A DNA stretch of 64,000 nt from assembly GCA_009668225.1 (NCBI GenBank), contig WJYK01000015.1, forward strand, positions 47,047 to 111,046, given 5' to 3'. The DNA comes from Enterobacteriaceae bacterium RIT693 (GTDB taxonomy: Bacteria > Pseudomonadota > Gammaproteobacteria > Enterobacterales > Enterobacteriaceae). The stretch's first letter is position 1. Each line of letters opens with the position of its first letter. The position numbers and the translations under genes are program-made. Shown here piece after piece: positions 1 through 8,603 of this stretch. A model generated the notes under the pieces. The model did not search any database. It had not been told where the DNA came from and saw only the letters and a list, made by a program, of their open reading frames with translations.

Positions 1-812
1 ACCAGCTCCTGCTGGGTTAATGAAGGTAAAAAGCGGCGCTCCTGCCAGAAGGCGTTAAACACCGAGCAGGTCACGGCGAAGTTGACGTCCTGGCCGATCA
101 GATCGGTTAACGCCAGCGGCCCCATCGGGAAGCCCGCGCCGTCGCGTAAAGCCGCGTCGATGGCCGCAGCCGGAGCCACCTGCTCCTCCAGCGCACGCCA
201 GGCTTCGGCATAAAACGGCCGCGCCACGCGGTTAACGATAAATCCCGGCGTGGAGTGGCATCGCACCGGCTGTTTTCCCCAGCGCAGCGCCAGCTCACAA
301 AGCCGCTCGGCAATTTCCGGCGAGGTTTCCAGCCCGCTGACCACCTCCACCAGCCTCATCACCGGCGCAGGGTTAAAGAAATGCAGCCCGACCACGCGTG
401 CCGGATGGCTGATTCCGCTGGCGATGGCGGTGATGGAAATGGATGAGGTATTGCTGGCAAAGACGGTATCAGCGCCGCAGACCGCCGCTAAATCGCGGAA
501 GATCGCCTGTTTGATGTCAATTTGTTCGGCCGCTGCCTCAATCACCAGCTCAGCCTGAGCCAAATCTTCCAGCGTTTCTGCCGGATGCAGCCGGGCAAGG
601 GTTGACTGACGGCTGGCATCATCCAGCTTGCCTTTGGCTACGCGAGCGCTTAGCGCGGTGTCAATGCCGTCAATCGCACGCTTTGCCGCGCCGGGCTGAA
701 TGTCATACAGCCAGACGGCATGGCCTGCGCTGGCGGCCACCTGCGCAATTCCCGCGCCCATGGTGCCGCTGCCTATTACCGCAATCACAGCATCAGGTGT
801 CAGCATGCTCAT
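1..812 (-). CDS. paaH: 3-hydroxyacyl-CoA dehydrogenase PaaH (partial, C-terminus outside window)
   Basis: NAD-dependent 3-hydroxyadipyl-CoA dehydrogenase of aerobic phenylacetate catabolism, acting in the cytosol after the PaaF hydratase step. The visible 270 codons begin with a Rossmann nucleotide-binding motif (GSGTMGAGIA) and continue with family segments such as FASNTSSISIT, GLHFFNPAPVM and TPGFIVNR, typical of the 3HCDH N-terminal domain, followed by the start of the C-terminal domain. The ATG at 812 overlaps the paaG stop as ATGA, which indicates translational coupling; a second in-frame ATG lies at 806. The gene runs off the left edge, and paaI, paaJ and paaK would be expected beyond it. 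The identification rests on domain motifs plus operon position. Confidence 0.95.
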   Translation of the reverse strand, partial: MSMLTPDAVIAVIGSGTMGAGIAQVAASAGHAVWLYDIQPGAAKRAIDGIDTALSARVAKGKLDDASRQSTLARLHPAETLEDLAQAELVIEAAAEQIDIKQAIFRDLAAVCGADTVFASNTSSISITAIASGISHPARVVGLHFFNPAPVMRLVEVVSGLETSPEIAERLCELALRWGKQPVRCHSTPGFIVNRVARPFYAEAWRALEEQVAPAAAIDAALRDGAGFPMGPLALTDLIGQDVNFAVTCSVFNAFWQERRFLPSLTQQEL

Positions 813-1594
813 TTCCCCTTAAAGGTCGCCGGGCGTTTCGCCAGAAAAGCTGAAACTCCCTCGCGATAGTCTTCGCTGCGGCCGGCCAGGCGCTGATAGT
901 CCCGCTCCAGGTCCAGCTGGGCGTCCAGGGTGTTGGTTTCCGAGGCGTAAAGCGCTTTTTTGATAAGCCCCAGACCAAAGGTCGGCTGAGTAGCCAAGTG
1001 TTGAGCCAGCTGGCGGGCGGTATCGCTTAGCTGTTCGTCATCCACTACCTGCCAGATCATGCCCCACTCGTGCGCCTGTTCCGCGCTCAGCGTGTCGCCA
1101 AGTAATGCCAGCCCCATAGCGCGTGCCCGCCCGGTCAGGCGGGGTAAGAACCAGGTGCCGCCGCAGTCGGGCACCAGGCCCAGCTTGCTGAAAGACATAA
1201 TGAATTTTGCCGAACGTGCGGCAATAACCATGTCGCAGCCCAACGCCAGCGTGGCACCGGCTCCGGCCGCAACGCCGTTGACCGCAGCAATCACCGGCTT
1301 CGGTAATTTCGCCAGACGACGCAGCAGCGGGTTATAGAAAGCTTCAACGGAATAGCCCAGGTCTGGCGCATCGCCGCTTGGGTCAACGTTGCGGTCGTTG
1401 AGATCCTGCCCGGCGCAAAAGCCACGTCCGGCACCGGCGATCAGCAGGCAGCGGATGGTTTCATCCCGCTCAGCCTGGGTGAGAACTTCCGCCAGCTGGC
1501 GGTGCATCTCATCGTTAAAGCTGTTCAGCCGCTCCGGGCGGTTCAGGGTCAGGGCCATCACCCCGTTTTGCACATCGCTAACAATAAAACTCAT
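809..1594 (-). CDS. paaG: PaaG, ring-1,2-epoxyphenylacetyl-CoA isomerase (crotonase family)
   Basis: Crotonase-fold isomerase (261 aa) that converts ring-1,2-epoxyphenylacetyl-CoA to the oxepin-CoA; in the known pathway it also acts as a later enoyl-CoA isomerase. The oxyanion-hole segments AVNGVAAGAGATLAL and KLGLVPDCGG are visible. The second carries the Asp characteristic of PaaG-type isomerases, where hydratases carry a Glu. Length and sequence agree closely with E. coli PaaG. The gene lies 2 bp downstream of paaF and overlaps paaH by 4 bp, so all three should be made from one leftward transcript. Confidence 0.96.
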   Translation of the reverse strand: MSFIVSDVQNGVMALTLNRPERLNSFNDEMHRQLAEVLTQAERDETIRCLLIAGAGRGFCAGQDLNDRNVDPSGDAPDLGYSVEAFYNPLLRRLAKLPKPVIAAVNGVAAGAGATLALGCDMVIAARSAKFIMSFSKLGLVPDCGGTWFLPRLTGRARAMGLALLGDTLSAEQAHEWGMIWQVVDDEQLSDTARQLAQHLATQPTFGLGLIKKALYASETNTLDAQLDLERDYQRLAGRSEDYREGVSAFLAKRPATFKGK

Positions 1595-1596
1595 GA

Positions 1597-2364
1597 TTAA
1601 CGTCCTTTGAATTCAGCAGGTCGTTTTTCCAGAAAAGCGGCGATGCCTTCCTGACGATCTTCGGTGGCGGCGAGCAGCGTAAACAGCTGACGTTCCTGCA
1701 GCAGGCCCTGGCTCAGGCCCGTGTTCTGCGCCTGTTGAAGCGCGTTTTTCGCGGCCTGCAGCGCAAGGGGTGCATGACGAGCGATGCTTGCGGCAAGTTT
1801 CTGCGCGTATTCAAGCGTCAGCGCGGCAGGATGTACTTCGGCAACCAGCCCGGCACGTAAAGCCTGCGGTGCGTCGATAGCTTCACCGCTCAGCACCATG
1901 CGGTAAGCCAGCGCCTTGCCTACGCTGCGGATAAGCCGCTGGGTTCCGCCCGCGCCGGGCATAATCCCCAGCGTGATTTCCGGCAGGCCGAAGCGCGCGT
2001 TATCCCCGGCAACGATGATGTCACTCAGCAGCGCCAGCTCGCAGCCTGCGCCGAGCGCATAGCCGTTGACGGCGGCGATCAGTGGTTTTGGAAAGCGTTC
2101 AATGCGCGCCCAAAGCTGGGGCCGGGGATCGTTCAGCGTGGCGGGCATATCCCGGCTCGCCATCTCTTTTAAGTCCGCTCCGGCGGCAAAAAAGCGCTCA
2201 TTGCCGGTGATAACGACTGCACCGATGGATTCGTCCTGCTGCGCGGCTTCCAGCGCTTCAGCGATCTGCGTCAGCAGGGCGTTGTTGAGCGCATTGCGAG
2301 CCTGCGGGCGGTTCAGCGTCAGGGTCAGCACCCGGCCGCTCTGTTGGCTTAGAAGTTCGCTCAT
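1597..2364 (-). CDS. paaF: PaaF, 2,3-dehydroadipyl-CoA hydratase
   Basis: Enoyl-CoA hydratase of the crotonase family (255 aa from ATG at 2364) that hydrates 2,3-dehydroadipyl-CoA before PaaH oxidation. The hydratase signature GYALGAGCELALL and the segment FGLPEITLGIMPGAGG with its catalytic Glu are present. The ATG overlaps the paaE stop by one base (TGATG). A GTG one codon upstream (2367) is also in frame, but the ATG gives the usual PaaF N-terminus MSELL. PaaF and PaaG are adjacent crotonase paralogues, as in other enteric paa operons. Confidence 0.95.
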   Translation of the reverse strand: MSELLSQQSGRVLTLTLNRPQARNALNNALLTQIAEALEAAQQDESIGAVVITGNERFFAAGADLKEMASRDMPATLNDPRPQLWARIERFPKPLIAAVNGYALGAGCELALLSDIIVAGDNARFGLPEITLGIMPGAGGTQRLIRSVGKALAYRMVLSGEAIDAPQALRAGLVAEVHPAALTLEYAQKLAASIARHAPLALQAAKNALQQAQNTGLSQGLLQERQLFTLLAATEDRQEGIAAFLEKRPAEFKGR

Positions 2365-3431
2365 CACAGCCCCTGCGCGTCAAAATCGAGCACCACGTCG
2401 TCGCCCTTCGGCAGCGCCTGGCAGCTCAGCACGTAGCCTGCGGCCAGCTGATCCGGCTCGAGGCTGTAGTTGACGCCCATTTCCACTTCGCCGCGCAGTA
2501 CCTTGCAGCGGCAGGTGGCGCAGACGCCGCCTTTGCAGGCATACGGCAGATCCGCGCCCTGGCGCAGCGCCGCGTCGAGAATGCTTTCGTCCCCGGCGGT
2601 CAGCGTTATCTGGCGATCCACGCCGTCCTGGCGCAGGATCACGGTTTTACCGGCCGCCTGAGCGCGAGAACGAGCGCTGGGCGTAACGCCCGGCGTGTTG
2701 AAATGCTCGAGGTAGATATCCTGCGGCGCCACGCCCATCTCTTTCAGCGTGGCTTCGGCTACCTGCATCATGCTTTGCGGGCCACAGATAAAGGTGCGGT
2801 CAAAGCCTTTGACGTCCAGCAGATGGTCGCCGAGCTGTTTTAGCTTCGCGCCGTCCAGGCGGCCACTGAGCAATTCGCTGTCCGATTTTTCCTGGCTGAA
2901 CAGGTAAATAAGCTGCAGGCGCTGCGGGTAACGGTCTTTCAGGTCGGCCAGCGCCAGGCGGAACATCATGCTGGCGCTGCTGCGGTTGCCGTAGACCAGC
3001 GTCACGCTGCTTTGCGGCTCGGTGGCAAGCGTGGCGCCGATAATCGCCAGCATCGGCGTAATGCCGGAGCCCACCGCCAGCGCCAGATAGTTCCCGCGAG
3101 TTTCCGATTCCGGCTGATAGCCAAACGTCCCCTGCGGCACCATCACTTCCAGCGACATGCCGGCGGTTAAATCACTGACCGCGTACTGCGAGAAACGGCC
3201 GCCTTCAATGGCTTTGACCGCGACGCAGATCTCACCCGGATTGTCCGAGCGACAGATGGAATAGCAGCGGCGCAGCTCTTCATCACCCAGGCGGGCTTTG
3301 AGTGTCAAATGCTGCCCAGGGCGAAAACGATATTGCCCGCGCAGCGCGTCCGGCACCGCAAACGTGATCGCCACCGCCTCTGCGGTTTCGGGTTCGATAC
3401 GTGCCACTTTCAGGGAATAAAACATTGTCAT
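2364..3431 (-). CDS. paaE: PaaE, reductase subunit of the phenylacetyl-CoA 1,2-epoxidase complex
   Basis: Electron-transfer subunit (355 aa) that passes electrons from NADPH through FAD and a plant-type [2Fe-2S] cluster to the PaaABC epoxidase. The N-terminal half is an FNR-like FAD domain (FRPGQHLTLKA, RCYSICRS), followed by an NAD(P)-binding domain (AVGSGITPMLAII, FICGPQSMM). The C-terminal ferredoxin domain carries the cluster cysteines in CKGGVCATCRC and a later LSCQA. The frame stays open to 3521, but the start MTMFYSL at 3431 has an upstream GAGG and matches known PaaE N-termini. It lies 7 bp after the paaD stop. Confidence 0.95.
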   Translation of the reverse strand: MTMFYSLKVARIEPETAEAVAITFAVPDALRGQYRFRPGQHLTLKARLGDEELRRCYSICRSDNPGEICVAVKAIEGGRFSQYAVSDLTAGMSLEVMVPQGTFGYQPESETRGNYLALAVGSGITPMLAIIGATLATEPQSSVTLVYGNRSSASMMFRLALADLKDRYPQRLQLIYLFSQEKSDSELLSGRLDGAKLKQLGDHLLDVKGFDRTFICGPQSMMQVAEATLKEMGVAPQDIYLEHFNTPGVTPSARSRAQAAGKTVILRQDGVDRQITLTAGDESILDAALRQGADLPYACKGGVCATCRCKVLRGEVEMGVNYSLEPDQLAAGYVLSCQALPKGDDVVLDFDAQGL

Positions 3432-3438
3432 GGCATCC

Positions 3439-3933
3439 TCAAATACATTTAAAGTAATCAAAGGGTTCCCGGCAGCTGTCGCAGCGATAAAGCGCTTTAC
3501 AGGCCGTGGAGCCGAATTCACTGATGAGCGAAGTGTGTTCGCTCCCGCAGCGCGGACAGGTCACCTGGGCGGCGACAGTTGCGTGGCAGGCATGCCCCTG
3601 CGGCGGACTGATGCCGTATTCGCGCAGCCGGGCTTTGGCCTCCGGCGACATCCAGTCCGTCGTCCAGGCGGGATGCAAAACCAGCTTGATATGCACCGGG
3701 CTTAGGGCTGCACCCTCCATCGCTTCTCTGATGGCCGCGAGCAAGAACTCGGTCGCCGGGCAACCTGAATACGTTGGCGTGAAGCCGATATGCCAGCCAT
3801 CCTCGCCGTGTTCTACGCTGCGTACCATGCCAAGGTCGGTGATGGTCAGCACCGGGATTTCCGGGTCACTGATTTCACTCAGCAGACGCCAGATGTCGCG
3901 GACGGCGGCGGGCTGAAGCGTGGCGATTTGCAT
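3439..3933 (-). CDS. paaD: PaaD, maturation factor of the phenylacetyl-CoA epoxidase (MIP18/DUF59 family)
   Basis: Small protein (164 aa) with an N-terminal DUF59/MIP18-like domain (SEISDPEIPVLTITDLGMV, TPTYSGCPATE) and a C-terminal cysteine-rich tail (CPRCG followed by CDSCREPFDYFKC) that probably binds zinc or an Fe-S cluster. In the known pathway PaaD is needed for epoxidase activity and is thought to help metal-centre assembly. The frame stays open to 4077, but the ATG at 3933 follows a strong GGAGAGG ribosome site and gives the normal length. The gene sits between paaC and paaE in the conserved order. Confidence 0.94.
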   Translation of the reverse strand: MQIATLQPAAVRDIWRLLSEISDPEIPVLTITDLGMVRSVEHGEDGWHIGFTPTYSGCPATEFLLAAIREAMEGAALSPVHIKLVLHPAWTTDWMSPEAKARLREYGISPPQGHACHATVAAQVTCPRCGSEHTSLISEFGSTACKALYRCDSCREPFDYFKCI

Positions 3934-3943
3934 CCTCTCCTCC

Positions 3944-4699
3944 TTACCATTGCTGGTTTGGGTAAGCGCGCTGCAGGTACTGCATTTCAGCCAGCAGCGG
4001 GCCGAGGTGTTCGGTATGTAAACCCTGTTTACCGCCGGTGCGGTATGGCTGTTCTGCCGGGGCCTGCAGCGAGGCATCGCTCAACCCGGCGGTCACTTCC
4101 TGCAGCCATTCGGCTTTGAGGCTAAGCGGATCGACCGCAATCCCCTGCTCCGCCAGCGTGGATTCCAGCTCATCGGCGACAAACATCTCGCCGCTGAAGC
4201 GCCACAGTTTGTTCACAGCGCGTTGCGCTTTTGCCTGCGAAAGCGCGGTGCCGTTGCCCAAGCGAACCAGCCAGCCGCGGCTGAAACGCAGGTGATAGCG
4301 CACTTCTTTAATCGCTTTAGCCGCGATGGCCGCCAACTGCGGATCTTTGCTTTCTACCAGGCGGCTGAACAGCGAGACGTGCCAGGCGTCCAGCAGATAC
4401 TGGCGCACCAGCGTTTCGGCGAAATCGCCGTTAGGCTGTTCCGCCAGCAGCAGGTTGCGGTATTCACGTTCATCACGCCCAAAGGCCAGCCTGTCTTCAT
4501 CAATGTGTTCGCCTTCCCGCTCGGCGGCGTAGGTCAGGAAGTTGCGTGCCTGGCCGAGCAGGTCGAGGCCAATGTTGGCCAGCGCCAGGTCAATTTCCAG
4601 CTCCGGCGCATGACCGCACCAGGCGCTCAGGCGCTGGGCGAGCACAAGGCAGGTGTCGCCGAGGCGCAGGCTGTAGGTCGCTACAGGATCGAGTGTCAT
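3944..4699 (-). CDS. paaC: PaaC, structural subunit of the phenylacetyl-CoA 1,2-epoxidase
   Basis: Ferritin-like subunit (251 aa from the chosen ATG) that forms the heteromeric catalytic core with PaaA. The all-helical sequence (for example LALANIGLDLLGQARNFL and IKEVRYHLRFSRGWLVRLG) is recognisably PaaC; in the known structure this subunit has lost most of the di-iron ligands that PaaA keeps. The frame extends four codons upstream to 4711, but MTLDPVATYSLRLGD at 4699 is the usual N-terminus. The start lies about 8 bp from the paaB stop, within the leftward paa operon. Confidence 0.94.
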   Translation of the reverse strand: MTLDPVATYSLRLGDTCLVLAQRLSAWCGHAPELEIDLALANIGLDLLGQARNFLTYAAEREGEHIDEDRLAFGRDEREYRNLLLAEQPNGDFAETLVRQYLLDAWHVSLFSRLVESKDPQLAAIAAKAIKEVRYHLRFSRGWLVRLGNGTALSQAKAQRAVNKLWRFSGEMFVADELESTLAEQGIAVDPLSLKAEWLQEVTAGLSDASLQAPAEQPYRTGGKQGLHTEHLGPLLAEMQYLQRAYPNQQW

Positions 4700-4707
4700 T
4701 GGCGGCC

Positions 4708-4995
4708 TCACATGTGCTCGATGCCGTCAGGCAGCGTGTAAAACGTCGGGTGGCGGTAGACTTTGCTGTCTGCCGGGTCGAAAAATTCCGGGCGTTCTTC
4801 CGGCTGCGAGGCCACGATTTCGCTCGCTTTCACCACCCAGATGGAGCAGCCTTCGCTGCGGCGGGTGTAGGCGTCGCGGGCGTTTTCCAGCGCCATCTGG
4901 TCGTCGGCCGCGTGCAGGCTGCCGACATGGCGGTGGGACAGCCCCTTTTTATTACGGATAAACACTTCGTACAGCGGCCAGTAAATTTTGCTCAT
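4708..4995 (-). CDS. paaB: PaaB, small subunit of the phenylacetyl-CoA 1,2-epoxidase
   Basis: Protein of 95 aa, the usual PaaB length, with typical segments YWPLYEVFIRNKKGLSHRHV and SIWVVKASEIVAS. In the known complex PaaB bridges PaaAC assemblies and is needed for efficient electron transfer from PaaE. The gene sits 11 bp downstream of paaA and just before paaC, in the canonical order paaABC. No irregularity is visible. Confidence 0.95.
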   Translation of the reverse strand: MSKIYWPLYEVFIRNKKGLSHRHVGSLHAADDQMALENARDAYTRRSEGCSIWVVKASEIVASQPEERPEFFDPADSKVYRHPTFYTLPDGIEHM

Positions 4996-5006
4996 CTCTT
5001 ACTCCT

Positions 5007-5936
5007 TCAGGCGGCGGTGCGGGCCTGTTGTTTTTCGGCATACGCAAGGGCGGCTTCGCGCACCCATGCCCCCTCTTCCCAAGCTTTACGCTTGGCGGCA
5101 AGGCGCTCTTCGTTGCATAAGCCGCGCCCGGCCACTACTTCGTTAAATTCCTGCCAGTCAATGTCGCCAAAGCGGTAGTGGCCGGTAGCCTCATCCAGAT
5201 GCAGATCGGGATCCGGCACGGTCATGCCCAGCAGCTCAACCTGCGGCACCGTGTTGTCGACAAAGCGCTGGCGCAGCTCGTCGTTACCGAAGCGTTTGAT
5301 TTTCCAGGCGAGGCTTTGGGCGCTGTTTGGCGAGTTGTCGTCGTTGGGCCCGAACATCATCAGCGCCGGCCACCAGAAGCGGTTAATGGCGTCCTGCAGC
5401 ATCTGGCGCTGTTCCGGGCTGCCCTTCGCCAGCACGGTGCAGGCTTCAAACCCCTGACGCTGGTGGAAGCTTTCTTCTTTACAGATTTTCACCATCGCAC
5501 GGGCGTAAGGGCCGTAAGAAGTCCGGCACAGCGCGACCTGGTTGACGATAGCGGCGCCGTCAACCAGCCAGCCAATAACCCCAATGTCGGCCCAGTTGAG
5601 CGTCGGGTAGTTAAAGATGGAGGAGTACTTCATCTTGCCGTCGAGCATCTTCTGGTAGATATCTTCCCGGGCGCAGCCCAGGGTTTCGGCGGCGCTGTAG
5701 AGATACAGGCCGTGCCCGGCTTCATCCTGCACTTTGGCCAGCAGAATGGCCTTGCGGCGCAGGCTGGGCGCACGCGTTATCCAGTTGCCTTCCGGCAGCA
5801 TGCCGACAATTTCCGAGTGCGCATGCTGGCCTATCTGGCGGATCAGCGTTTTGCGGTAAGCCTCCGGCATCCAGTCCTGCGGCTCTATGGCGGTTTCCTG
5901 CTGGATGCGCTCGTCAAAGCGTTCTTGTTCTGTCAC
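5007..5936 (-). CDS. paaA: PaaA, catalytic subunit of the phenylacetyl-CoA 1,2-epoxidase
   Basis: Di-iron monooxygenase subunit (309 aa) that epoxidises the ring of phenylacetyl-CoA. Two ferritin-like metal motifs are visible: one around [14 protein letters not shown] and one around [14 protein letters not shown], both of the E-x-x-H type. PaaA is the first gene of the leftward operon, and its start faces the divergent paaZ across about 280 bp that holds PaaX-like and CRP-like sites. Sequence and length agree with E. coli PaaA throughout. Confidence 0.96.
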   Translation of the reverse strand: MTEQERFDERIQQETAIEPQDWMPEAYRKTLIRQIGQHAHSEIVGMLPEGNWITRAPSLRRKAILLAKVQDEAGHGLYLYSAAETLGCAREDIYQKMLDGKMKYSSIFNYPTLNWADIGVIGWLVDGAAIVNQVALCRTSYGPYARAMVKICKEESFHQRQGFEACTVLAKGSPEQRQMLQDAINRFWWPALMMFGPNDDNSPNSAQSLAWKIKRFGNDELRQRFVDNTVPQVELLGMTVPDPDLHLDEATGHYRFGDIDWQEFNEVVAGRGLCNEERLAAKRKAWEEGAWVREAALAYAEKQQARTAA

Positions 5937-5977
5937 GGCATCACCTTATGATTCAATTTAATGCTACACATTGCGAT

Positions 5978-5992
5978 ATTGCGAATCACATC
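5978..5992 (-). promoter_or_regulatory. Probable PaaX operator upstream of paaA
   Basis: Read on the minus strand the site is GATGTGATTCGCAAT. It contains TGATTCGC, the core of the published E. coli PaaX box (WWTRTGATTCGCGWT as I recall it), with about 13 of 15 positions matching. It lies 42 bp upstream of paaA. A weaker related sequence, TTTATGATTCATAAA (about 6164-6178), lies just upstream of paaZ. In E. coli PaaX represses both divergent promoters and is released by phenylacetyl-CoA. The match is visible; binding is inferred. Confidence 0.6.
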
Positions 5993-6048
5993 ATGACTAA
6001 AAGTTACAGATAAGTTAACGAAGATCGCAAAGATTACACGGTATGATT

Positions 6049-6064
6049 GTGAGGTCTATCACGT
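6049..6064. promoter_or_regulatory. Probable CRP (cAMP receptor protein) site between paaA and paaZ
   Basis: TGTGA-N6-TCACG matches the CRP consensus TGTGA-N6-TCACA at 9 of 10 core positions. It lies about 110 bp upstream of paaA and 157 bp upstream of paaZ. Catabolite control by CRP (with IHF) is known for the E. coli paa promoters, so the site fits the expected regulation. The spacer GGTCTA is unremarkable. Confidence 0.6.
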
Positions 6065-6220
6065 AAAATTTCGCTAAACCCCTATTTATCATTGATATAA
6101 ATAAATAACAAAAATCACACCTCATCGCATTGTTAACAATTTATTAAATTACAGCTTGATTTTTATGATTCATAAAACAAACACTGTAAGCATTAAATGC
6201 AGCATGTAATGGAGAGTGAG

Positions 6221-8266
6221 ATGCAAAAGTTAACCAGCTATCTGTCCGGGACGTGGTTTAGCGGCCAGGGTAAAGAAAGAACCATTTTTCATGCCGTTAG
6301 CGGCGAACCGCTGTGGCAGGTGACCAGCGAAGGCGCGGATATGGCGGCGGCAAAACGCTTCGCCGTTGAACAAGGCGGCAAGGCACTGCAGGCGATGACA
6401 TTTATCCAGCGCGCCGCAATGTTAAAAGCCGTGGCGAAACATTTGCTGGCGCAGAAAGAGGCGTTCTACGAGGTTTCGTACCAAACCGGGGCCACCCGCG
6501 CCGATAGCTGGGTTGATATTGAAGGCGGGATCGGTACGCTGTTTGCCTACGCCGGAATGGGCAACCGCGAGCTGCCGGATGACACGCTGTGGCCGGAAGA
6601 CGAGTTGATTCCGCTCTCCAGACAGGGCGGATTCGCCGCCCGCCACGTGCTCACCTCGAAGTCCGGCGTGGCGCTGCACATCAACGCGTTTAACTTCCCC
6701 TGCTGGGGGATGCTCGAGAAGCTGGCCCCGACCTGGCTGGCCGGTATGCCCGCGATCGTTAAACCCGGCACGGCCAGCGCGCAGTTAACCCAGGCGATGG
6801 TCAAAGCGATAGTTGAATCCGGCCTGGTGCCGGATGGGGCGATCGGCCTGATTTGCGGCGGCGTGGGTGACCTGTTCGAGCATTTAGATGAGCAGGATGT
6901 GGTGACGTTTACCGGGTCGGCCAGCACCGGACAAAAGTTACGTTGTCACTCAAATATCGTTGCCCGTTCTATTCCCTTTACCATGGAAGCGGATTCACTG
7001 AACTGCTGCGTGCTGGCAGAAGATGTGACGCCTGAGCAGCCTGAATTTGCGCTGTTTGTGCGCGAAGTCGTGCGTGAAATGACCGCCAAGGCCGGGCAAA
7101 AATGTACCGCGATTCGCCGGATTATCGTGCCGCAAAACCGGCTGGGTTCGGTGATAGAAGCGCTGAAGGCAAAACTGGGGAAAATTCAACCAGGCGACCC
7201 GGCGGTGGAAGGCGTGCGCATGGGGGCGCTGGTCAGCCTTGAACAGCGGGATGACGTGCAGCGTAAAGTTGACCAATTGATTGCCGCCGGATGCGAAGCC
7301 GTGCTTGGCGGTAAAGCAGATCTCGCTCAGCCGGGCGCGTTCTTCCCGCCGACCCTTTTGCTTTGCCAGCAGCCGGATGAAACGCCTGCGGTGCACGAGC
7401 TTGAGGCCTTCGGCCCGGTTGCCACCGTGATGCCGTACCGGGATGCTGAACACGCTATGGCGCTGGCTCGCGCCGGCCAGGGCAGCCTTGCCGGGACGCT
7501 GGTCACCGCCGATGAGCAAACTGCACGTGAATTTATTCTCGGCGCAGCCCGCGCGCACGGACGAATTCAGGTGCTGAACCAGGAATCGTCTGTCGAGTCT
7601 ACCGGGCATGGGTCACCGCTGCCGATGCTGGTTCACGGCGGCCCTGGCCGTGCGGGCGGCGGCGAAGAGCTGGGCGGCCTGCGCGCGGTGAAACACTACA
7701 TGCAGCGCACCGCTATTCAGGGCAGCCCAACGATGCTTGCCGCCGTTAGCGGACAGTGGAACTACGGCGCTCGGGTTCAGGAAGATGCCGTGCATCCGTT
7801 CCGCAAACATTTTGAGGAGCTGCGCATCGGGGAAAGCATTCTCACCGCCCGCCGCACCGTGACCGAAGCCGACATCGCCAACTTTGCCAACCTGAGCGGC
7901 GACCGTTTCTATGCCCATACCGATAAAATTGGCGCAGCAGAATCTTTCTTTGGCGAACGCGTGGCGCACGGCTACTTTGTGGTGTCCGCCGCCGCCGGGC
8001 TGTTTGTCGATCCGAGCGTCGGGCCGGTGATTGCCAACTACGGCATGGAAAACCTGCGCTTTATCGAGCCGGTAAAAATCGACGATACCATTCAGGTGCG
8101 CCTGACCTGCAAACGTAAAACCGCCAAACCGCAGAAAACGGCGGAAGATAAGCCGGTTGGCGTGGTGGAATGGGCGGTGGATATCACCAACCAGCATCAG
8201 CAGGTCGTTGCCCGCTACTCGATCCTCACCCTCGTTGCCCGCCTGAACGGTGATTTTACCGCTTGA
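6221..8266 (+). CDS. paaZ: PaaZ, bifunctional oxepin-CoA hydrolase / semialdehyde dehydrogenase
   Basis: Fusion enzyme (681 aa) that opens the oxepin-CoA ring and oxidises the resulting semialdehyde. Residues 1 to about 520 are an aldehyde dehydrogenase with NAD-binding and catalytic segments ([26 protein letters not shown], and the nucleophilic Cys in GQKCTAIRR). The C-terminal part, about 530-681, is a MaoC-like (R)-hydratase domain with the catalytic pair in [10 protein letters not shown] followed by VAHGYFV. The frame opens at 6197, but the ATG at 6221 follows GGAGAGTGAG and gives the E. coli length. It is divergent from paaA. Confidence 0.96.
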   Translation: MQKLTSYLSGTWFSGQGKERTIFHAVSGEPLWQVTSEGADMAAAKRFAVEQGGKALQAMTFIQRAAMLKAVAKHLLAQKEAFYEVSYQTGATRADSWVDIEGGIGTLFAYAGMGNRELPDDTLWPEDELIPLSRQGGFAARHVLTSKSGVALHINAFNFPCWGMLEKLAPTWLAGMPAIVKPGTASAQLTQAMVKAIVESGLVPDGAIGLICGGVGDLFEHLDEQDVVTFTGSASTGQKLRCHSNIVARSIPFTMEADSLNCCVLAEDVTPEQPEFALFVREVVREMTAKAGQKCTAIRRIIVPQNRLGSVIEALKAKLGKIQPGDPAVEGVRMGALVSLEQRDDVQRKVDQLIAAGCEAVLGGKADLAQPGAFFPPTLLLCQQPDETPAVHELEAFGPVATVMPYRDAEHAMALARAGQGSLAGTLVTADEQTAREFILGAARAHGRIQVLNQESSVESTGHGSPLPMLVHGGPGRAGGGEELGGLRAVKHYMQRTAIQGSPTMLAAVSGQWNYGARVQEDAVHPFRKHFEELRIGESILTARRTVTEADIANFANLSGDRFYAHTDKIGAAESFFGERVAHGYFVVSAAAGLFVDPSVGPVIANYGMENLRFIEPVKIDDTIQVRLTCKRKTAKPQKTAEDKPVGVVEWAVDITNQHQQVVARYSILTLVARLNGDFTA

Positions 8267-8306
8267 GTCTTAAATGCCAGACAGGCAAGTCATCGCCTCT
8301 GGTTTG

Positions 8307-8418
8307 ACCCTCACCCTAACCCTCTCCCTAACCCTCTCCCTAAAAGGGAGAGGGAACAAATAATTAACCAATCTTTTGTTTTCCCCCTCTCCCTCCGGGA
8401 GAGGGCCGGGGTGAGGGC
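8307..8418. repeat. REP-like palindromic pair, copy 1
   Basis: Two hairpins of one family face each other. On the left, CCTCTCCC and GGGAGAGG are separated by TAAAA, preceded by a tandem duplicate of TAACCCTCTCCC. On the right, CCTCTCCC and GGGAGAGG are separated by TCC. The outer flanks ACCCTCACCC and GGGGTGAGGG are also inverted relative to each other, so the unit resembles a BIME. It lies after the paaZ stop. Related copies occur at 37631-37655 plus 38387-38403, at 37979-38076 and at 47857-47896. Confidence 0.8.
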
Positions 8419-8475
8419 TGAATTTAACCCGAAGCTCATCGACCCGGAGTAACAACTCTTCCCAATTCCACATTC

Positions 8476-8512
8476 TGGCAACCACAGCAAAACACTTGGC
8501 AGGGAATACAAG
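8476..8512 (+). promoter_or_regulatory. Tandem FeaR-type activator sites upstream of tynA
   Basis: Two direct repeats match the FeaR motif TGNCA-N8-AAA known from E. coli: TGGCA-ACCACAGC-AAA at 8476-8491 (exact) and TGGCA-GGGAATAC-AAG at 8497-8512 (one mismatch). They are 21 bp apart, start to start, about two helical turns. They lie 92-128 bp upstream of tynA. The same pair with the same spacing precedes feaB, which makes chance unlikely. The wider gap 8267-8603 otherwise contains only the REP-like pair. Confidence 0.75.
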
Positions 8513-8603
8513 GGAAGCCCCGGCGGAAGTTGTTATGTTGAATCCGACAGTCTTTATCCAGCACGCACATGACAACACAACGCACGTTTAAGGTGAGAAA
8601 GCG

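Noticed and set aside
3434..4077. Longer upstream starts for paaD (4077) and paaE (3521)
   Set aside because: The extensions are read through the neighbouring genes; internal ATGs at 3933 and 3431 have ribosome sites and give the family lengths.
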